From Saprospiraceae bacterium (lineage in GTDB: Bacteria > Bacteroidota > Bacteroidia > Chitinophagales > Saprospiraceae): 64,000 bases of DNA. Shown one piece after another: positions 55,809 through 64,000 of the stretch (its first letter is position 1; every line of letters begins with the position of its first letter). The stretch covers positions 1 to 64,000 of the forward strand of contig JAHDHL010000006.1 in NCBI GenBank assembly GCA_020631355.1. Reading direction: 5' to 3'. A program made the position numbers and the translations under genes. Under the pieces are notes generated by a model. It saw nothing but the letters and a program-made list of their open reading frames with translations. It searched no databases and was not told the origin of the DNA.

Positions 55809-57074
55809 CTAATCCAGGTTTAGGAAAGAAAGGATTTCCTTTTCGTGGTTCTCCTGTTCCATCAACTTCCCTAAGTGCTCCACCTTTCGTTTGTAGGATA
55901 TATTCTCCCATGCATCCAAAAATAAGTTTTCAAATTGTTTTGTCCTGAGTTTTTTTATGGGAACACCCAATGGGCCTACACCCAAACTGGCCACATTCTT
56001 ATTCCAATAGAATTGGTCTACCGCATGTGGAACCACGACATTCACACATTGATATTTTATCGCCATATGAGTCGTACCTGCACCACCATGATGCATAACC
56101 AGATAGCACTTGGGAAAAATATAATCATATGGAATCCTATTCACGAACAATATATGCTCTCCTGCATCCTTTTGTTCTTCCAGGCCTCCTGCATATGTAT
56201 TGATGATGGCCGGAATCTTATACCGTTCTAATATGTCTAAAATGAATGCGGTATTCTTTTGCGGTTCGGCATTCACCATACTACCAAAGGTAATGAGACA
56301 ATATTTAGGATACCGCCTAATAAAATCTAATAGTTGATCATCCGCTTCCCAATTGACTTTCTTATTCCTTTCCCTAAAACCCAATATCCTTACATTCTCT
56401 TTCCAATCGGGTGGACGGTTGTACATATACCGGGATATCATTATCATACTCCTTGCTTCATCGAGCATGAAATTCCTAACCCGTTTATTGGTCATTTTCA
56501 ATCCTGGATAATACTTATGGAATTTCTTGGTGAATTTTATCATGTACTTCGCTGTAAAAAAATTCAGCAGTCGGAAAGTCAACAAATTCAGGAATTTCCC
56601 CATGTTCTTCGTCAGAGGAATAGAAGGTACATGTTCATTCGGATGCATCAACTGTGGCATCGGAAACAGGAAATAGGCTTTCCCCTTATTCTGCATGCCC
56701 CAGATGTAGGCCATATAAATTTTTGCGTGGAATATTACGATATCGGGTTGTTCATCACGAAGTGTTTCGTATTGTTCCTTGATGAAAATATGATGTACCG
56801 CTTTCATCTGAAGATACATCTTCCTCAGTATTCCCAAACGGGTCAGGATATTTCCTTTCTGGCCAAGGAAAGACTTGGCTTCCTCACTTTCCAACATTTC
56901 CAGGAATCGCTTATCAAAAGGAATGAAATTCAGGTGAGTATCCAAAACTTCCTGTTCGAATTGGATAGGCATAACAGCGGTCACATCGTGTCCCTTTTCC
57001 TTGAGAAGATGGCCAATGGCAAGGAATGGCTCCATATCACCTCTTGTTCCCATTGACATCAGAAGAATTTCCAT
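55809..57074 (-). CDS. UGT-type glycosyltransferase (GT1/GT28-like)
   Basis: Encodes 421 residues. The N terminus MEILLMSMGTRGDMEPFLAIG (quoted to show G-T-R-G-D) is the typical start of sterol/macrolide/zeaxanthin-type UDP-glycosyltransferases. The C-terminal domain has LITFGSMVNAE and the donor signature LVMHHGGAGTTHMAI with His-Gly-Gly-Ala-Gly-Thr, then PHAVDQFYW. It should transfer a sugar to a lipid, carotenoid or other small acceptor at the membrane. It lies directly upstream of the GH36 gene in the same direction, so the two may share a transcript. Confidence 0.88.
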   Translation of the reverse strand: MEILLMSMGTRGDMEPFLAIGHLLKEKGHDVTAVMPIQFEQEVLDTHLNFIPFDKRFLEMLESEEAKSFLGQKGNILTRLGILRKMYLQMKAVHHIFIKEQYETLRDEQPDIVIFHAKIYMAYIWGMQNKGKAYFLFPMPQLMHPNEHVPSIPLTKNMGKFLNLLTFRLLNFFTAKYMIKFTKKFHKYYPGLKMTNKRVRNFMLDEARSMIMISRYMYNRPPDWKENVRILGFRERNKKVNWEADDQLLDFIRRYPKYCLITFGSMVNAEPQKNTAFILDILERYKIPAIINTYAGGLEEQKDAGEHILFVNRIPYDYIFPKCYLVMHHGGAGTTHMAIKYQCVNVVVPHAVDQFYWNKNVASLGVGPLGVPIKKLRTKQFENLFLDAWENISYKRKVEHLGKLMEQENHEKEILSFLNLD

Positions 57075-57153
57075 GGTTGTAAGTTAATGAAGAATGTTGT
57101 AAGTTCGGATTGTTTGTTGGGATGAAAACAACAAGCCCAACTCATATATCCTT

Positions 57154-58581
57154 ATGTTATTCAATTCCATAGACTTTGCTGTTTTCCTCCCCATCGTATT
57201 TGCGGTGTACTGGATGATAGGAACCGAAAGGAGGCAATGGCAGAATGCATTTCTGCTTTTGGCCAGTTATGTGTTCTATGGTTGGTGGGACTATCGCTTT
57301 CTGATACTGATTTTTCTGAGTTCTTTGGTGGATTTTCTGGTTGGTCAGAAAATAGTCAATCATAAAGGAAAGGGTCGGAAATATTGGTTATGGCTGAGTA
57401 TTGCAGTCAATTTGGGATTGCTGGGATTTTTCAAGTATTTTAATTTCTTCATTGAGGAATTCATTTCCGGATTCAGATGGATGGGTATGGAACATTCATG
57501 GGAAACCATGCATATTATCCTACCCGTAGGTATTAGTTTTTATACCTTCCAGACGCTAAGTTATACCATAGATATTTACCGTGGAAAATTAGAGGCGAGT
57601 AAGGACCCTATTTCATTCTTTGCATATGTATCCTTTTTTCCGCAATTGGTGGCTGGGCCCATAGAAAGAGCCAAAAGACTGCTTCCCCAATTCCAAGAAA
57701 AGCGGAGGTTCAATTATGAATTAGCCCGTGACGGAACCCTCCAAATCATATGGGGCCTATTCAAGAAAATCGTTATCGCGGATACATGTGCCATTCATGC
57801 GAATTATATTTTCGAACATCATCAGGAGGTCAATAGCTCTACTCTATTATTGGGTATCATCTATTTTCTCATCCAAGTCTATTGTGATTTTTCGGGGTAC
57901 TCCGACATGGCGATTGGTCTGGGTAAATTATTCGGATTCCGACTCATGAAAAATTTTGATTTCCCTTTATTCTCAAGGGATATTCCTGAATTCTGGAGAA
58001 AATGGCATATTTCCCTAACAAGTTGGTTTGTGGATTATGTATATATTCCTCTGGGTGGTAGTCGATATGGATTATGGAAAAAAATAAGGAATGTATTAAT
58101 TATTTTCCTAGTCAGTGGATTCTGGCATGGTGCCAATTGGACCTTTATTCTTTGGGGTTTATTTTGTGGACTTGCATTCATTCCGTATCTGGTTACAGGA
58201 AATAATCGGAATTATGTAGGTACGACAATTGCCCAAGGAAAACTATTCCCCAGTTTCAAGGAACTATCGGGAATGATTCTTGTCAATGTTTACATCTGCC
58301 TTAGTATGGTATTTTTCAGGTCATCGGACATCCAACAGGCTTATGAATATTTCATTGGATTATTCAGCATGAATTTTCATCCTTTTGACTTGGGTCGACT
58401 GAATTATTTTCCGCTTATTATTTTATTGTTTGTTTGGGAATGGTTAGTAAGAAAAAAAGACCATGGCCTACAAATAGAAGCATTGCCCCATATAATGAGA
58501 TGGAGTATTTATGCGGGGGTCATTTGGATGATATTATATTATTTCGGAAACGAAGAAGCTTATATTTATTTTCAATTCTAA
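57154..58581 (+). CDS. MBOAT O-acyltransferase (AlgI/DltB-like)
   Basis: Encodes 475 residues, the length of AlgI-type MBOAT proteins. About 10-12 membrane spans are visible, starting MLFNSIDFAVFLPIVFAVYW. Family motifs are intact: PVGISFYTFQTLSYTIDIYRG, YPQL-like FFPQLVAGPI, WRKWHISLTSW and the catalytic FWHGANW with His325. It should transfer acetyl from a cytoplasmic donor across the inner membrane to a periplasmic acceptor. An SGNH-like gene follows after one base and a sulfotransferase 10 bases later, indicating a single locus that modifies a surface polysaccharide. Confidence 0.93.
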   Translation: MLFNSIDFAVFLPIVFAVYWMIGTERRQWQNAFLLLASYVFYGWWDYRFLILIFLSSLVDFLVGQKIVNHKGKGRKYWLWLSIAVNLGLLGFFKYFNFFIEEFISGFRWMGMEHSWETMHIILPVGISFYTFQTLSYTIDIYRGKLEASKDPISFFAYVSFFPQLVAGPIERAKRLLPQFQEKRRFNYELARDGTLQIIWGLFKKIVIADTCAIHANYIFEHHQEVNSSTLLLGIIYFLIQVYCDFSGYSDMAIGLGKLFGFRLMKNFDFPLFSRDIPEFWRKWHISLTSWFVDYVYIPLGGSRYGLWKKIRNVLIIFLVSGFWHGANWTFILWGLFCGLAFIPYLVTGNNRNYVGTTIAQGKLFPSFKELSGMILVNVYICLSMVFFRSSDIQQAYEYFIGLFSMNFHPFDLGRLNYFPLIILLFVWEWLVRKKDHGLQIEALPHIMRWSIYAGVIWMILYYFGNEEAYIYFQF

Positions 58582-58582
58582 T

Positions 58583-59455
58583 ATGAAAAAATTCTCTTAT
58601 AAGATTGGATTTTGGTGCTTGGGTATCTTATTTTTTTTCGGAATGAATTTCGGAATGAATTCCTATTTTATACAGCATGAAATCGTAGGACAATCTTGTA
58701 AGACTTTAATCATTGGGGAATCACATATTCGTTCCGGGTTGAATCCGGAATGGATGGAAGATGCTGCCAATATTGCACAACCCGCAGAAAATATATTCTT
58801 GACATTCCATAAATTAAAAAGATACATACAATTACACCCCAAAACCCAAGCAGTCATTTTGGGTATTGGACACAATACTTTCTCTGGTTTTAATGATACC
58901 AAATTCAGGGATGCACATTTTGCACACGAATTCATGAATAGAGCCTACGCCATCATTCCGATACGAGCCTTGGAATCCGTAGGTCCTGACTGGAGAATTT
59001 ATACCAAGACATACATTAAGAATATGCTACTTTATCCCAGAAAAAAACACGATGCATTCATTGGCAGATATCATCCAATTATTCAGGATGCAAGGCAGCA
59101 GGAAGTAGATATTTTCATTCAAAGACATTATTATAAAAATGATACGACCCTCTATCCTATTTCTGATATTTCCATTCAATATTTGGATTCAGTAATTTAT
59201 TATTGCCAGGAGAAAAACATAGAATTATCCACTGTATATATTCCACAGCAAGAAGCATATGTGGCATTAATCCCAGAGATATACCAAGAACAATTCAACA
59301 CAACCAAACAACATCTGAATCATTTGAATATTCCTTTATATGATTTCCATCAAGAAAGATTAGATGAAAGTTATTTTGCTAATTTTGACCATCTGAATCA
59401 CAAGGGTGCAGAATGGCTGACCAAGGAATTGTTACAAAGAATGCATAGTGAATAA
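58583..59455 (+). CDS. SGNH-fold, AlgX/DltD-like protein
   Basis: Encodes 290 residues. One N-terminal membrane span (about 8-28) puts the rest in the periplasm. IIGESHIRSGLNP at the start of the soluble domain is the block-I position of the SGNH fold (Ser of GESH). FDHLNHKGAEWL near the C terminus provides the Asp and His of a DxxH catalytic pair, and IGHNTFSGF could hold block III. This fits the periplasmic partner of MBOAT acyltransferases, which finishes acetyl transfer to sugar. It lies one base after the MBOAT gene and is probably co-translated. Confidence 0.75.
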   Translation: MKKFSYKIGFWCLGILFFFGMNFGMNSYFIQHEIVGQSCKTLIIGESHIRSGLNPEWMEDAANIAQPAENIFLTFHKLKRYIQLHPKTQAVILGIGHNTFSGFNDTKFRDAHFAHEFMNRAYAIIPIRALESVGPDWRIYTKTYIKNMLLYPRKKHDAFIGRYHPIIQDARQQEVDIFIQRHYYKNDTTLYPISDISIQYLDSVIYYCQEKNIELSTVYIPQQEAYVALIPEIYQEQFNTTKQHLNHLNIPLYDFHQERLDESYFANFDHLNHKGAEWLTKELLQRMHSE

Positions 59456-59465
59456 ATCAATTTGA

Positions 59466-60281
59466 ATGGGGGTACTGAATTTAATGAATGGGATTTTCAA
59501 GAAGGTTTCCAAGAAGCCTAATATTCCTATTTGTATTTTCACCCATCATAAATGTGGCACAACATTGTTCAGAAAATGCTTCAAGGAGATTGCCATTGCC
59601 TTTGACTGGAATTTTATTGCATTGAAAGGATATCAAAAAAGAATTCCGGAGGGATATGATATAATCCTATTCAGTCATTCGGGTTTGGATTTTAATCTAA
59701 ATCCCAGAACATTCAGGGGCGTTCATCTTTCTAGGAATTATAAGGACATTCTAATTTCGGGATATTTATATCATAAAAGATGCAGGGAAAAATGGTGTTT
59801 GAATGAGAATTTCCAGATGGACAAGCCTATTCTTTTTCCACAAATCCCATATTCACAGCAACACCAACCCTACGAATGGAAAAAGACCTACATATCGAAT
59901 CTCAACGGATTATCCTATCAAAAAAACTTATTACAATTATCCCAGGAAAAAGGAATTCTTTTCGAAATGGAAAGGTATGCTTCCTGGACGATTCAGGATT
60001 TACAACAATGGAATCATACCAGGGATAATGTTTTGGAAATCCAGTTTGAAAAAGTCATGGAACAGTACCAGTCAACATTCCAAGAAATTTTCGAATATCT
60101 CGAATTTCAACCCCAACAAATAAAAAAGGCCCTACACATCATAAAGAAACATGATTTGTCCCGGATGTCATCCGAACAAATCGATATGAACCCAATGATT
60201 CACGCTACAAAAACTTCCAAATGGGAAGATTATTGGTCCGATAGTTTGGAAAAAGAATGGTGTAAGAGGATCAATGAATAA
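59466..60281 (+). CDS. PAPS-dependent sulfotransferase family protein
   Basis: Encodes 271 residues. The 5'-phosphosulfate loop appears as THHKCGTTLF (residues 26-35), with Lys29 and the GTT triplet typical of the family. The 3'-phosphate motif reads HLSRNYKDILISGYLYH, in which Arg and Ser match the usual RNPKDV..S pattern. No signal is present, so it is cytoplasmic, using PAPS to sulfate a glycan, lipid or small metabolite. Its place behind an MBOAT/SGNH acetylation pair suggests a glycan that is both acetylated and sulfated. The downstream lipA gene converges after 19 bases. Confidence 0.82.
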   Translation: MGVLNLMNGIFKKVSKKPNIPICIFTHHKCGTTLFRKCFKEIAIAFDWNFIALKGYQKRIPEGYDIILFSHSGLDFNLNPRTFRGVHLSRNYKDILISGYLYHKRCREKWCLNENFQMDKPILFPQIPYSQQHQPYEWKKTYISNLNGLSYQKNLLQLSQEKGILFEMERYASWTIQDLQQWNHTRDNVLEIQFEKVMEQYQSTFQEIFEYLEFQPQQIKKALHIIKKHDLSRMSSEQIDMNPMIHATKTSKWEDYWSDSLEKEWCKRINE

Positions 60282-60300
60282 ATGGACTCTATTCCAATTC

Positions 60301-61179
60301 TTATAAATGTCGCTCTGCATGATAGGATGACCTGACCAAAGGTCCACTCTCGACAAAATCGAATCCCCTTTCCAAACCAGCTAATCGATATTTTTCGAAA
60401 ATGTCCGGATGTACGAATTCTGCTACTGCGAGGTGCATTTTGGTAGGTTGGAGATATTGGCCGATGGTTACGACGTCCACACCCATTTCACGCAAATCAT
60501 CCAGGATACGAAGTACCTGGTCTTCCGTTTCTCCCAATCCGACCATGAATCCGGTCTTGGTCCGTTTACCGAAGTCCTTGATGCGCTTCAGTTCTTCAAG
60601 GGAACGTTTATATTTTCCTTGAGGACGTACTTTCCTGTATAGTTCCTCAACGGTTTCCATATTATGGGACACGACCTCCTGTCCCCCTGAAATCATTCGT
60701 ACCAAGGCTTCCCAATTCCCTCTGACATCAGGGATAAGGGTTTCGATGGTGGTACTTGGCGATTGTTCCTTGACTTGCTTAACTGTCTGATACCAAATTT
60801 CCGCACCACGGTCCTTGAGTTCATCCCTATTGACGGATGTGATTACCGCATGCTTGACCTGCATCAATCTGATGGCTTCGGCTACCCTGCGGGGTTCATC
60901 CTCATCATATTCGTTCGGACGACCGGTCTTTACGGCACAGAATGAGCAAGAACGGGTACATACATTCCCCAGAATCATGAATGTTGCCGTACCTGCACCC
61001 CAACATTCACCCATATTGGGACAGTTCCCACTTTGGCAAATGGTATGGAGATTATAGGTATCCACTAATTCACGGACACGTTTGTATTCCTTGCCTATCG
61101 GCAATTTCACCCTTAACCAATCAGGTTTTCTTTCCCTTGGTGGTTTCTTATTATTATCGACAATTGGCAAGTCTATCAT
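60301..61179 (-). CDS. lipA: Lipoyl synthase
   Basis: Encodes 292 residues, the standard length. A radical-SAM enzyme with two iron-sulfur clusters: the SAM-binding CTRSCSFC (Cys74, Cys78, Cys81) and the auxiliary cluster in [13 protein letters not shown] (Cys48, Cys53, Cys59). The C-terminal [12 protein letters not shown] motif supplies the auxiliary-cluster serine. It inserts two sulfur atoms into octanoylated lipoyl domains of 2-oxoacid dehydrogenases and the glycine cleavage system. It has its own -7 promoter box at 61226-61233. An envelope-protein gene is 77 bases upstream on the same strand. Confidence 0.97.
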   Translation of the reverse strand: MIDLPIVDNNKKPPRERKPDWLRVKLPIGKEYKRVRELVDTYNLHTICQSGNCPNMGECWGAGTATFMILGNVCTRSCSFCAVKTGRPNEYDEDEPRRVAEAIRLMQVKHAVITSVNRDELKDRGAEIWYQTVKQVKEQSPSTTIETLIPDVRGNWEALVRMISGGQEVVSHNMETVEELYRKVRPQGKYKRSLEELKRIKDFGKRTKTGFMVGLGETEDQVLRILDDLREMGVDVVTIGQYLQPTKMHLAVAEFVHPDIFEKYRLAGLERGFDFVESGPLVRSSYHAERHL

Positions 61180-61225
61180 AGTAGTAACAGATGGGTATGT
61201 GAATGTATACCTTAGATAACAAATG

Positions 61226-61233
61226 CAAAGATA
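61226..61233 (-). promoter_or_regulatory. Probable -7 box of the lipA promoter
   Basis: TATCTTTG on the minus strand matches the consensus exactly. A start near 61219 would leave a leader of about 40 bases. The nearest TTTG upstream is only 13 bases away, too short for a normal -33 element, so the spacing is unusual. Confidence 0.5.
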
Positions 61234-61256
61234 GCTAAGTTGATATCAAAGTGGAA

Positions 61257-62036
61257 TTAATTGCTTCGCTTTCCGAATTGGAATGCCAAATAAACATTCA
61301 GGAATGCCATCTGATTATCGGCCTGTTCGACCATGATGGGTACTTTCTTGTAGTAAACATCCAGCATGAATCCGAATTCCAGTGCCTTGACAAACTCGTC
61401 AAATGCTCCCCAATCCAGATGCAGTGCAATCTTGGCATGTCCTCCCGGAATAACGGATAGGTCATTCCAGCCATATCTGAATCCGGAAGAATTGATGATA
61501 TTCCCTGTATCAAGGAATGCATCAGCATACTGTTCAGTATAAGGTGTCCTAACGAAAATCAAATCACCATCCTGATTCACTTTCAGATCCAGATAATAAG
61601 GTTTCAGTACACCTAGGGTCACACCTCCCATATATGACATTCCTACTGCTACCCCTCTCCTTTCCTGCTTTTCAGAAAAATAGCGCTTCTCTCCCCAACC
61701 TCCTCTGGCTACAAAGAGTGAATTCTGCTTACCGAAGACATAGGCACCACCCGGGTTATTCTGGAAAGAACCCAAGGAGCGGTTATTGTTACGGGATTCC
61801 TTGGGATGCTTTAATGTACCCAATTCAACCTGATAGAATGTAGTCCTGTAATAGGTCTTGATTTTTGCCTTATTCATGGCCAAGGCAAAGATTCCATTGG
61901 TATGGAGTCTGAAATCGAATGTCAGTTCCTTATTGTAAATGACCCCATATGTTTCTTCTGTTTCGAATCCGGATTGAGCTACGGATGAACAGGTCAGAAA
62001 GATAAGAAGTAAGGTTGTGGTTATGATATGCCTCAT
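61257..62036 (-). CDS. Probable outer-membrane protein, unknown family
   Basis: Encodes 259 residues with a signal peptide ending SSVAQ. The mature chain shows alternating aromatic strands (TFDFRLHTNGIFALAM, YQVELGTLKHP, GVTLGVLKPYYLDLKV) and ends in an amphipathic strand MAFLNVYLAFQFGKRSN, all consistent with a beta-barrel of about ten strands. It looks like a widespread Bacteroidota outer-membrane protein of unknown function, but I cannot name it. It lies just upstream of lipA on the same strand. Confidence 0.68.
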   Translation of the reverse strand: MRHIITTTLLLIFLTCSSVAQSGFETEETYGVIYNKELTFDFRLHTNGIFALAMNKAKIKTYYRTTFYQVELGTLKHPKESRNNNRSLGSFQNNPGGAYVFGKQNSLFVARGGWGEKRYFSEKQERRGVAVGMSYMGGVTLGVLKPYYLDLKVNQDGDLIFVRTPYTEQYADAFLDTGNIINSSGFRYGWNDLSVIPGGHAKIALHLDWGAFDEFVKALEFGFMLDVYYKKVPIMVEQADNQMAFLNVYLAFQFGKRSN

Positions 62037-62214
62037 ACGCTAAGTATTGCGATTATTACCCAATTTAATAATTATTAGGGATAAAAGTGGGAAATGGCAG
62101 CAGTCCCGACTTGGATTAGTAGCTAAACGCTATTTGGGGGACATAAGTTGCGATATCCGACATGATAGCAGGAATATGGACTAATCATGATTCCAATCCC
62201 CTTTAAATAAAAAG

Positions 62215-62240
62215 GGTGCAACATCGTCATATGCTGCACC
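62215..62240 (-). terminator. Terminator after the envelope-protein gene at 62276
   Basis: Arms GGTGCA and TGCACC are extended by imperfect pairing (CAT/ATG) around a short loop. On the minus strand it is followed by CTTTTTATTT, so it ends transcription from the gene whose stop is at 62276. Confidence 0.7.
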
Positions 62241-62275
62241 ACTTACTCGGTTTTGATCTATTTGTGGACTATTTT

Positions 62276-62845
62276 CTAGTTTTTCTTCTTGAAGATATCT
62301 CCCCAATTGAAACCGTCTCCATCCTTTTTCTTTTTCTTCTTGTTCTTCTTCCTCTTATTCTTCCACTTCTGGAATTTGGTGGGTCTCTTATTGATGATGT
62401 ACCTTACCGAAAGGGATGATTCTCCGGCAAATGCCTTTTCACCCCCTGTTATGTTGAATGCCGGTTTATAATCATAACTCACATTGAATCGGCCTATGGA
62501 TATCTCCCCTCCTGCAATGAATGATACTCCGAATGGATCGTCATATGCAATACCATCATTGGCTTGTCCGGTGTACCACCCCTTGTGAACTCCCATTCCT
62601 GTATACACATTAAAACGCTTGAATAAAATGGGAAAATGCTGTTCTCCCAATAGGGTTACGGTTACGAGATCCTGTTTGAAACGATTGTTTACGATTCCCT
62701 CGATGGTCGTCTTATTGGCTATTCGTTGTTGGACAGACAAACCGATACCCGAACCCATTCTTAGGCCCACTGCGGTATTATAGGTTTGTGCTTGAATCAT
62801 GGTTGTACTAAGGAGGAATGCGAAAACAAAAGTTAGGTACTTCAT
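62276..62845 (-). CDS. Small secreted or outer-membrane protein with lysine-rich tail
   Basis: Encodes 189 residues with a signal peptide ending TMIQAQ. Residues about 22-145 look like a small outer-membrane beta-barrel (RMGSGIGLSVQQ, YTGMGVHKGWYTG, GRFNVSYDYKPAFN). The last 40 residues are highly basic, with a KRKKNKKKKKKDGDG run followed by FNWGDIFKKKN. Such a tail on a barrel could face the periplasm and bind peptidoglycan or lipopolysaccharide phosphates. I recognise no exact family. Confidence 0.7.
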   Translation of the reverse strand: MKYLTFVFAFLLSTTMIQAQTYNTAVGLRMGSGIGLSVQQRIANKTTIEGIVNNRFKQDLVTVTLLGEQHFPILFKRFNVYTGMGVHKGWYTGQANDGIAYDDPFGVSFIAGGEISIGRFNVSYDYKPAFNITGGEKAFAGESSLSVRYIINKRPTKFQKWKNKRKKNKKKKKKDGDGFNWGDIFKKKN

Positions 62846-62976
62846 ATCGTTTAATTTTCCTAAAAAACGCCGTCCGAAAAAGCTTTATTATGAAATATTG
62901 AGTGGATATAGTTAATCTTACGTTAAGGAATTTTTGTTGTGTTAAGGCTTTCGGAAATAACCCTTTAAACTTGAAT

Positions 62977-63894
62977 TTACCACTCTCTCCAAGGAGCTGT
63001 AATATCCAAATCATTCTCAATTATGAAGCCTGTTGTGGTAACGGCTTTGTCTATGAATTCACATAATTCCTCTCTTTCCATCGTTTCGATGAAAGCATCA
63101 TAATCCAGATTTATCCGATTGATTTGTTGTACCAATCGTTTTACTGAAGTATAAATCGGGCCTGCTTTCTTTTTTTCGGTATGTTCCATTATTTTTTCCA
63201 AAAATGACAGAAGACAAGTTTCTACGACTCCGATATTCTCTGGGGTAAATAAATCATCACCATCGGTCATTCTCTTTTTCCATTGGATGGTAGGAATTTC
63301 TTTTTTTAATTGTTCCAATTGTGGTACACGTTCGGGGCGGATATTTTTCCTTTGCCGGCCCAGCATCCTTTTGAGCTCCATTTGGGATAGCTCATTTCTG
63401 GAAAATTGAATACATCTGATCCAGATTAATTTATTACCGGCATCCAAGGCAGTTAATAATCGGAATGTTCCCATATTGAACCACCAAGCCTGTCCGTAAT
63501 TTACTTTCATTCTTTCAAAAGGCTTTTTTCCTAATTTCCGAATGACTTCCTTGTCGGTATCTCCTTGCTTCAGATCGTAGGGTAATGAAGTTGGAAATGG
63601 AATTTGAGTATCATAATAATGATTATCAAAAGTAACCTCCGTCAGGATTAATTCATCACCATCTTCATCGAGTAGGCCTATCGGAGTACCGAAACCGGAT
63701 GTATATCTTTTATTTCCATTATAGGTCAGGAAAATATCATGGCGGTCGTTTGTTGCATTCACATCATACTGAAAACCTGAGACATCCAGATTATCACCAT
63801 TATCCAATTCAATTCGGAATTGTTGGAGATGTTGTTTTAAAAGAGGTTCGTGGATTGAATAACCTAAAAATAGGATCAGATCCTTTTCTTCCAT
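62977..63894 (-). CDS. Uncharacterised cytoplasmic protein
   Basis: Encodes 305 residues with no signal or membrane span. The N-terminal half has a beta-rich pattern with FLTYNGNKRYTSGF and LPYDLKQGDTDKEVIRKLG, the latter a lysozyme-inhibitor-like or immunity-protein-like DTD/KxG element seen by eye only (LKxGDTDKEVxxxLGKP). A middle helical part (LIWIRCIQFSRNELSQMELKR) and an acidic C terminus follow. I assign no function. Proteins with this phrase often occur as immunity or structural-complex factors, but nothing nearby supports a toxin partner. The next gene upstream ends 38 bases away on the same strand. Confidence 0.6.
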   Translation of the reverse strand: MEEKDLILFLGYSIHEPLLKQHLQQFRIELDNGDNLDVSGFQYDVNATNDRHDIFLTYNGNKRYTSGFGTPIGLLDEDGDELILTEVTFDNHYYDTQIPFPTSLPYDLKQGDTDKEVIRKLGKKPFERMKVNYGQAWWFNMGTFRLLTALDAGNKLIWIRCIQFSRNELSQMELKRMLGRQRKNIRPERVPQLEQLKKEIPTIQWKKRMTDGDDLFTPENIGVVETCLLSFLEKIMEHTEKKKAGPIYTSVKRLVQQINRINLDYDAFIETMEREELCEFIDKAVTTTGFIIENDLDITAPWREW

Positions 63895-63932
63895 TGGAAT
63901 ATATTTTTCAAGTCATCATTAGAATGGATATT

Positions 63933-64000
63933 CTAATCCAAAGTGACCAAGGTGACGCCATCACCTCCCTTATTATTTTCAGGATGGGACATTGAGGCTA
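63933..64000 (-). CDS. 3' end of a further minus-strand gene (partial)
   Basis: The open frame reads inward from the window edge and ends in TAG (complement of 63933-63935), giving a C-terminal peptide containing SHPENNKGGDGVTLVTLD. It is 38 bases from the start of the next gene and on the same strand, so it may share a transcript. Too short to identify, and it could be chance. Confidence 0.4.
   Translation of the reverse strand, partial: ASMSHPENNKGGDGVTLVTLD

Noticed and set aside
56334-57056. 240-codon frame antisense to the UGT-type glycosyltransferase
   Set aside because: The opposite strand has clear GT signatures; this frame does not.

Overview
The window is chromosomal DNA of a Bacteroidota bacterium. 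The evidence is several secreted proteins ending in Por-type (type IX secretion, T9SS) sorting domains, a PUR-alpha-like DUF3276 protein, a DUF3667 protein, a LytS/LytTR regulator pair with a two-component-propeller sensor, and promoters of the Bacteroidota type (-33 TTTG, -7 TAnnTTTG) before rpsO and a tRNA gene. A saprospira-like marine or activated-sludge heterotroph is my guess; the sequence alone does not prove the order. I see no rRNA, phage, insertion sequence, integrase or CRISPR array.

0-19.6 kb is mostly housekeeping on the minus strand: DUF2804 and membrane genes, a flavin monooxygenase and a glycosyltransferase, then pnp and rpsO (each with its own promoter, and a terminator after each), an OmpA-like protein and a lipoprotein, DUF3276, and a tight xseA-xseB-ABC exporter run, followed by a drug/metabolite transporter and a GNAT/FemAB-like protein. 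19.9-31.7 kb lies mainly on the plus strand: a papain-like peptidase with a tiny zinc-ribbon membrane protein, an AAA+ ATPase of the Mg-chelatase/MoxR type, two glycosyltransferases running into ribBA, a DUF481 protein, a transporter, a propeller lipoprotein and a secreted cyanophycinase-like protein.

31.9-36.1 kb holds pbpC (PBP1C), tRNA-Val(GAC) with a clear promoter and terminator, a lipoprotein and a CpcT/CpeT-like lipoprotein. 36.2-46.8 kb is the most distinctive part. Two paralogous secreted giants (PKD domain, a C-terminal half that looks like an unassigned TIM-barrel glycosidase, T9SS tail) flank a split sensor kinase/LytTR response regulator pair. This looks like a self-contained sense-and-degrade polysaccharide locus without SusC/SusD.

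47.0-57.1 kb (minus strand) carries an alpha/beta hydrolase, a four-part alpha-amylase (GH13, two starch-binding modules, beta-helix, T9SS), a Met-rich secreted coil, an FkbM methyltransferase, a GH36 alpha-galactosidase-like enzyme and a UGT-type glycosyltransferase, with an ArsC-type reductase on the plus strand. 57.2-60.3 kb is a compact plus-strand run of MBOAT O-acyltransferase, SGNH-like protein and sulfotransferase, probably decorating a surface glycan. The window ends with lipA, three uncharacterised genes (two of them probable envelope proteins) and the tail of a further gene. Convergent genes are usually separated by strong hairpins or overlap by a few bases. All family assignments were made by eye from sequence motifs.
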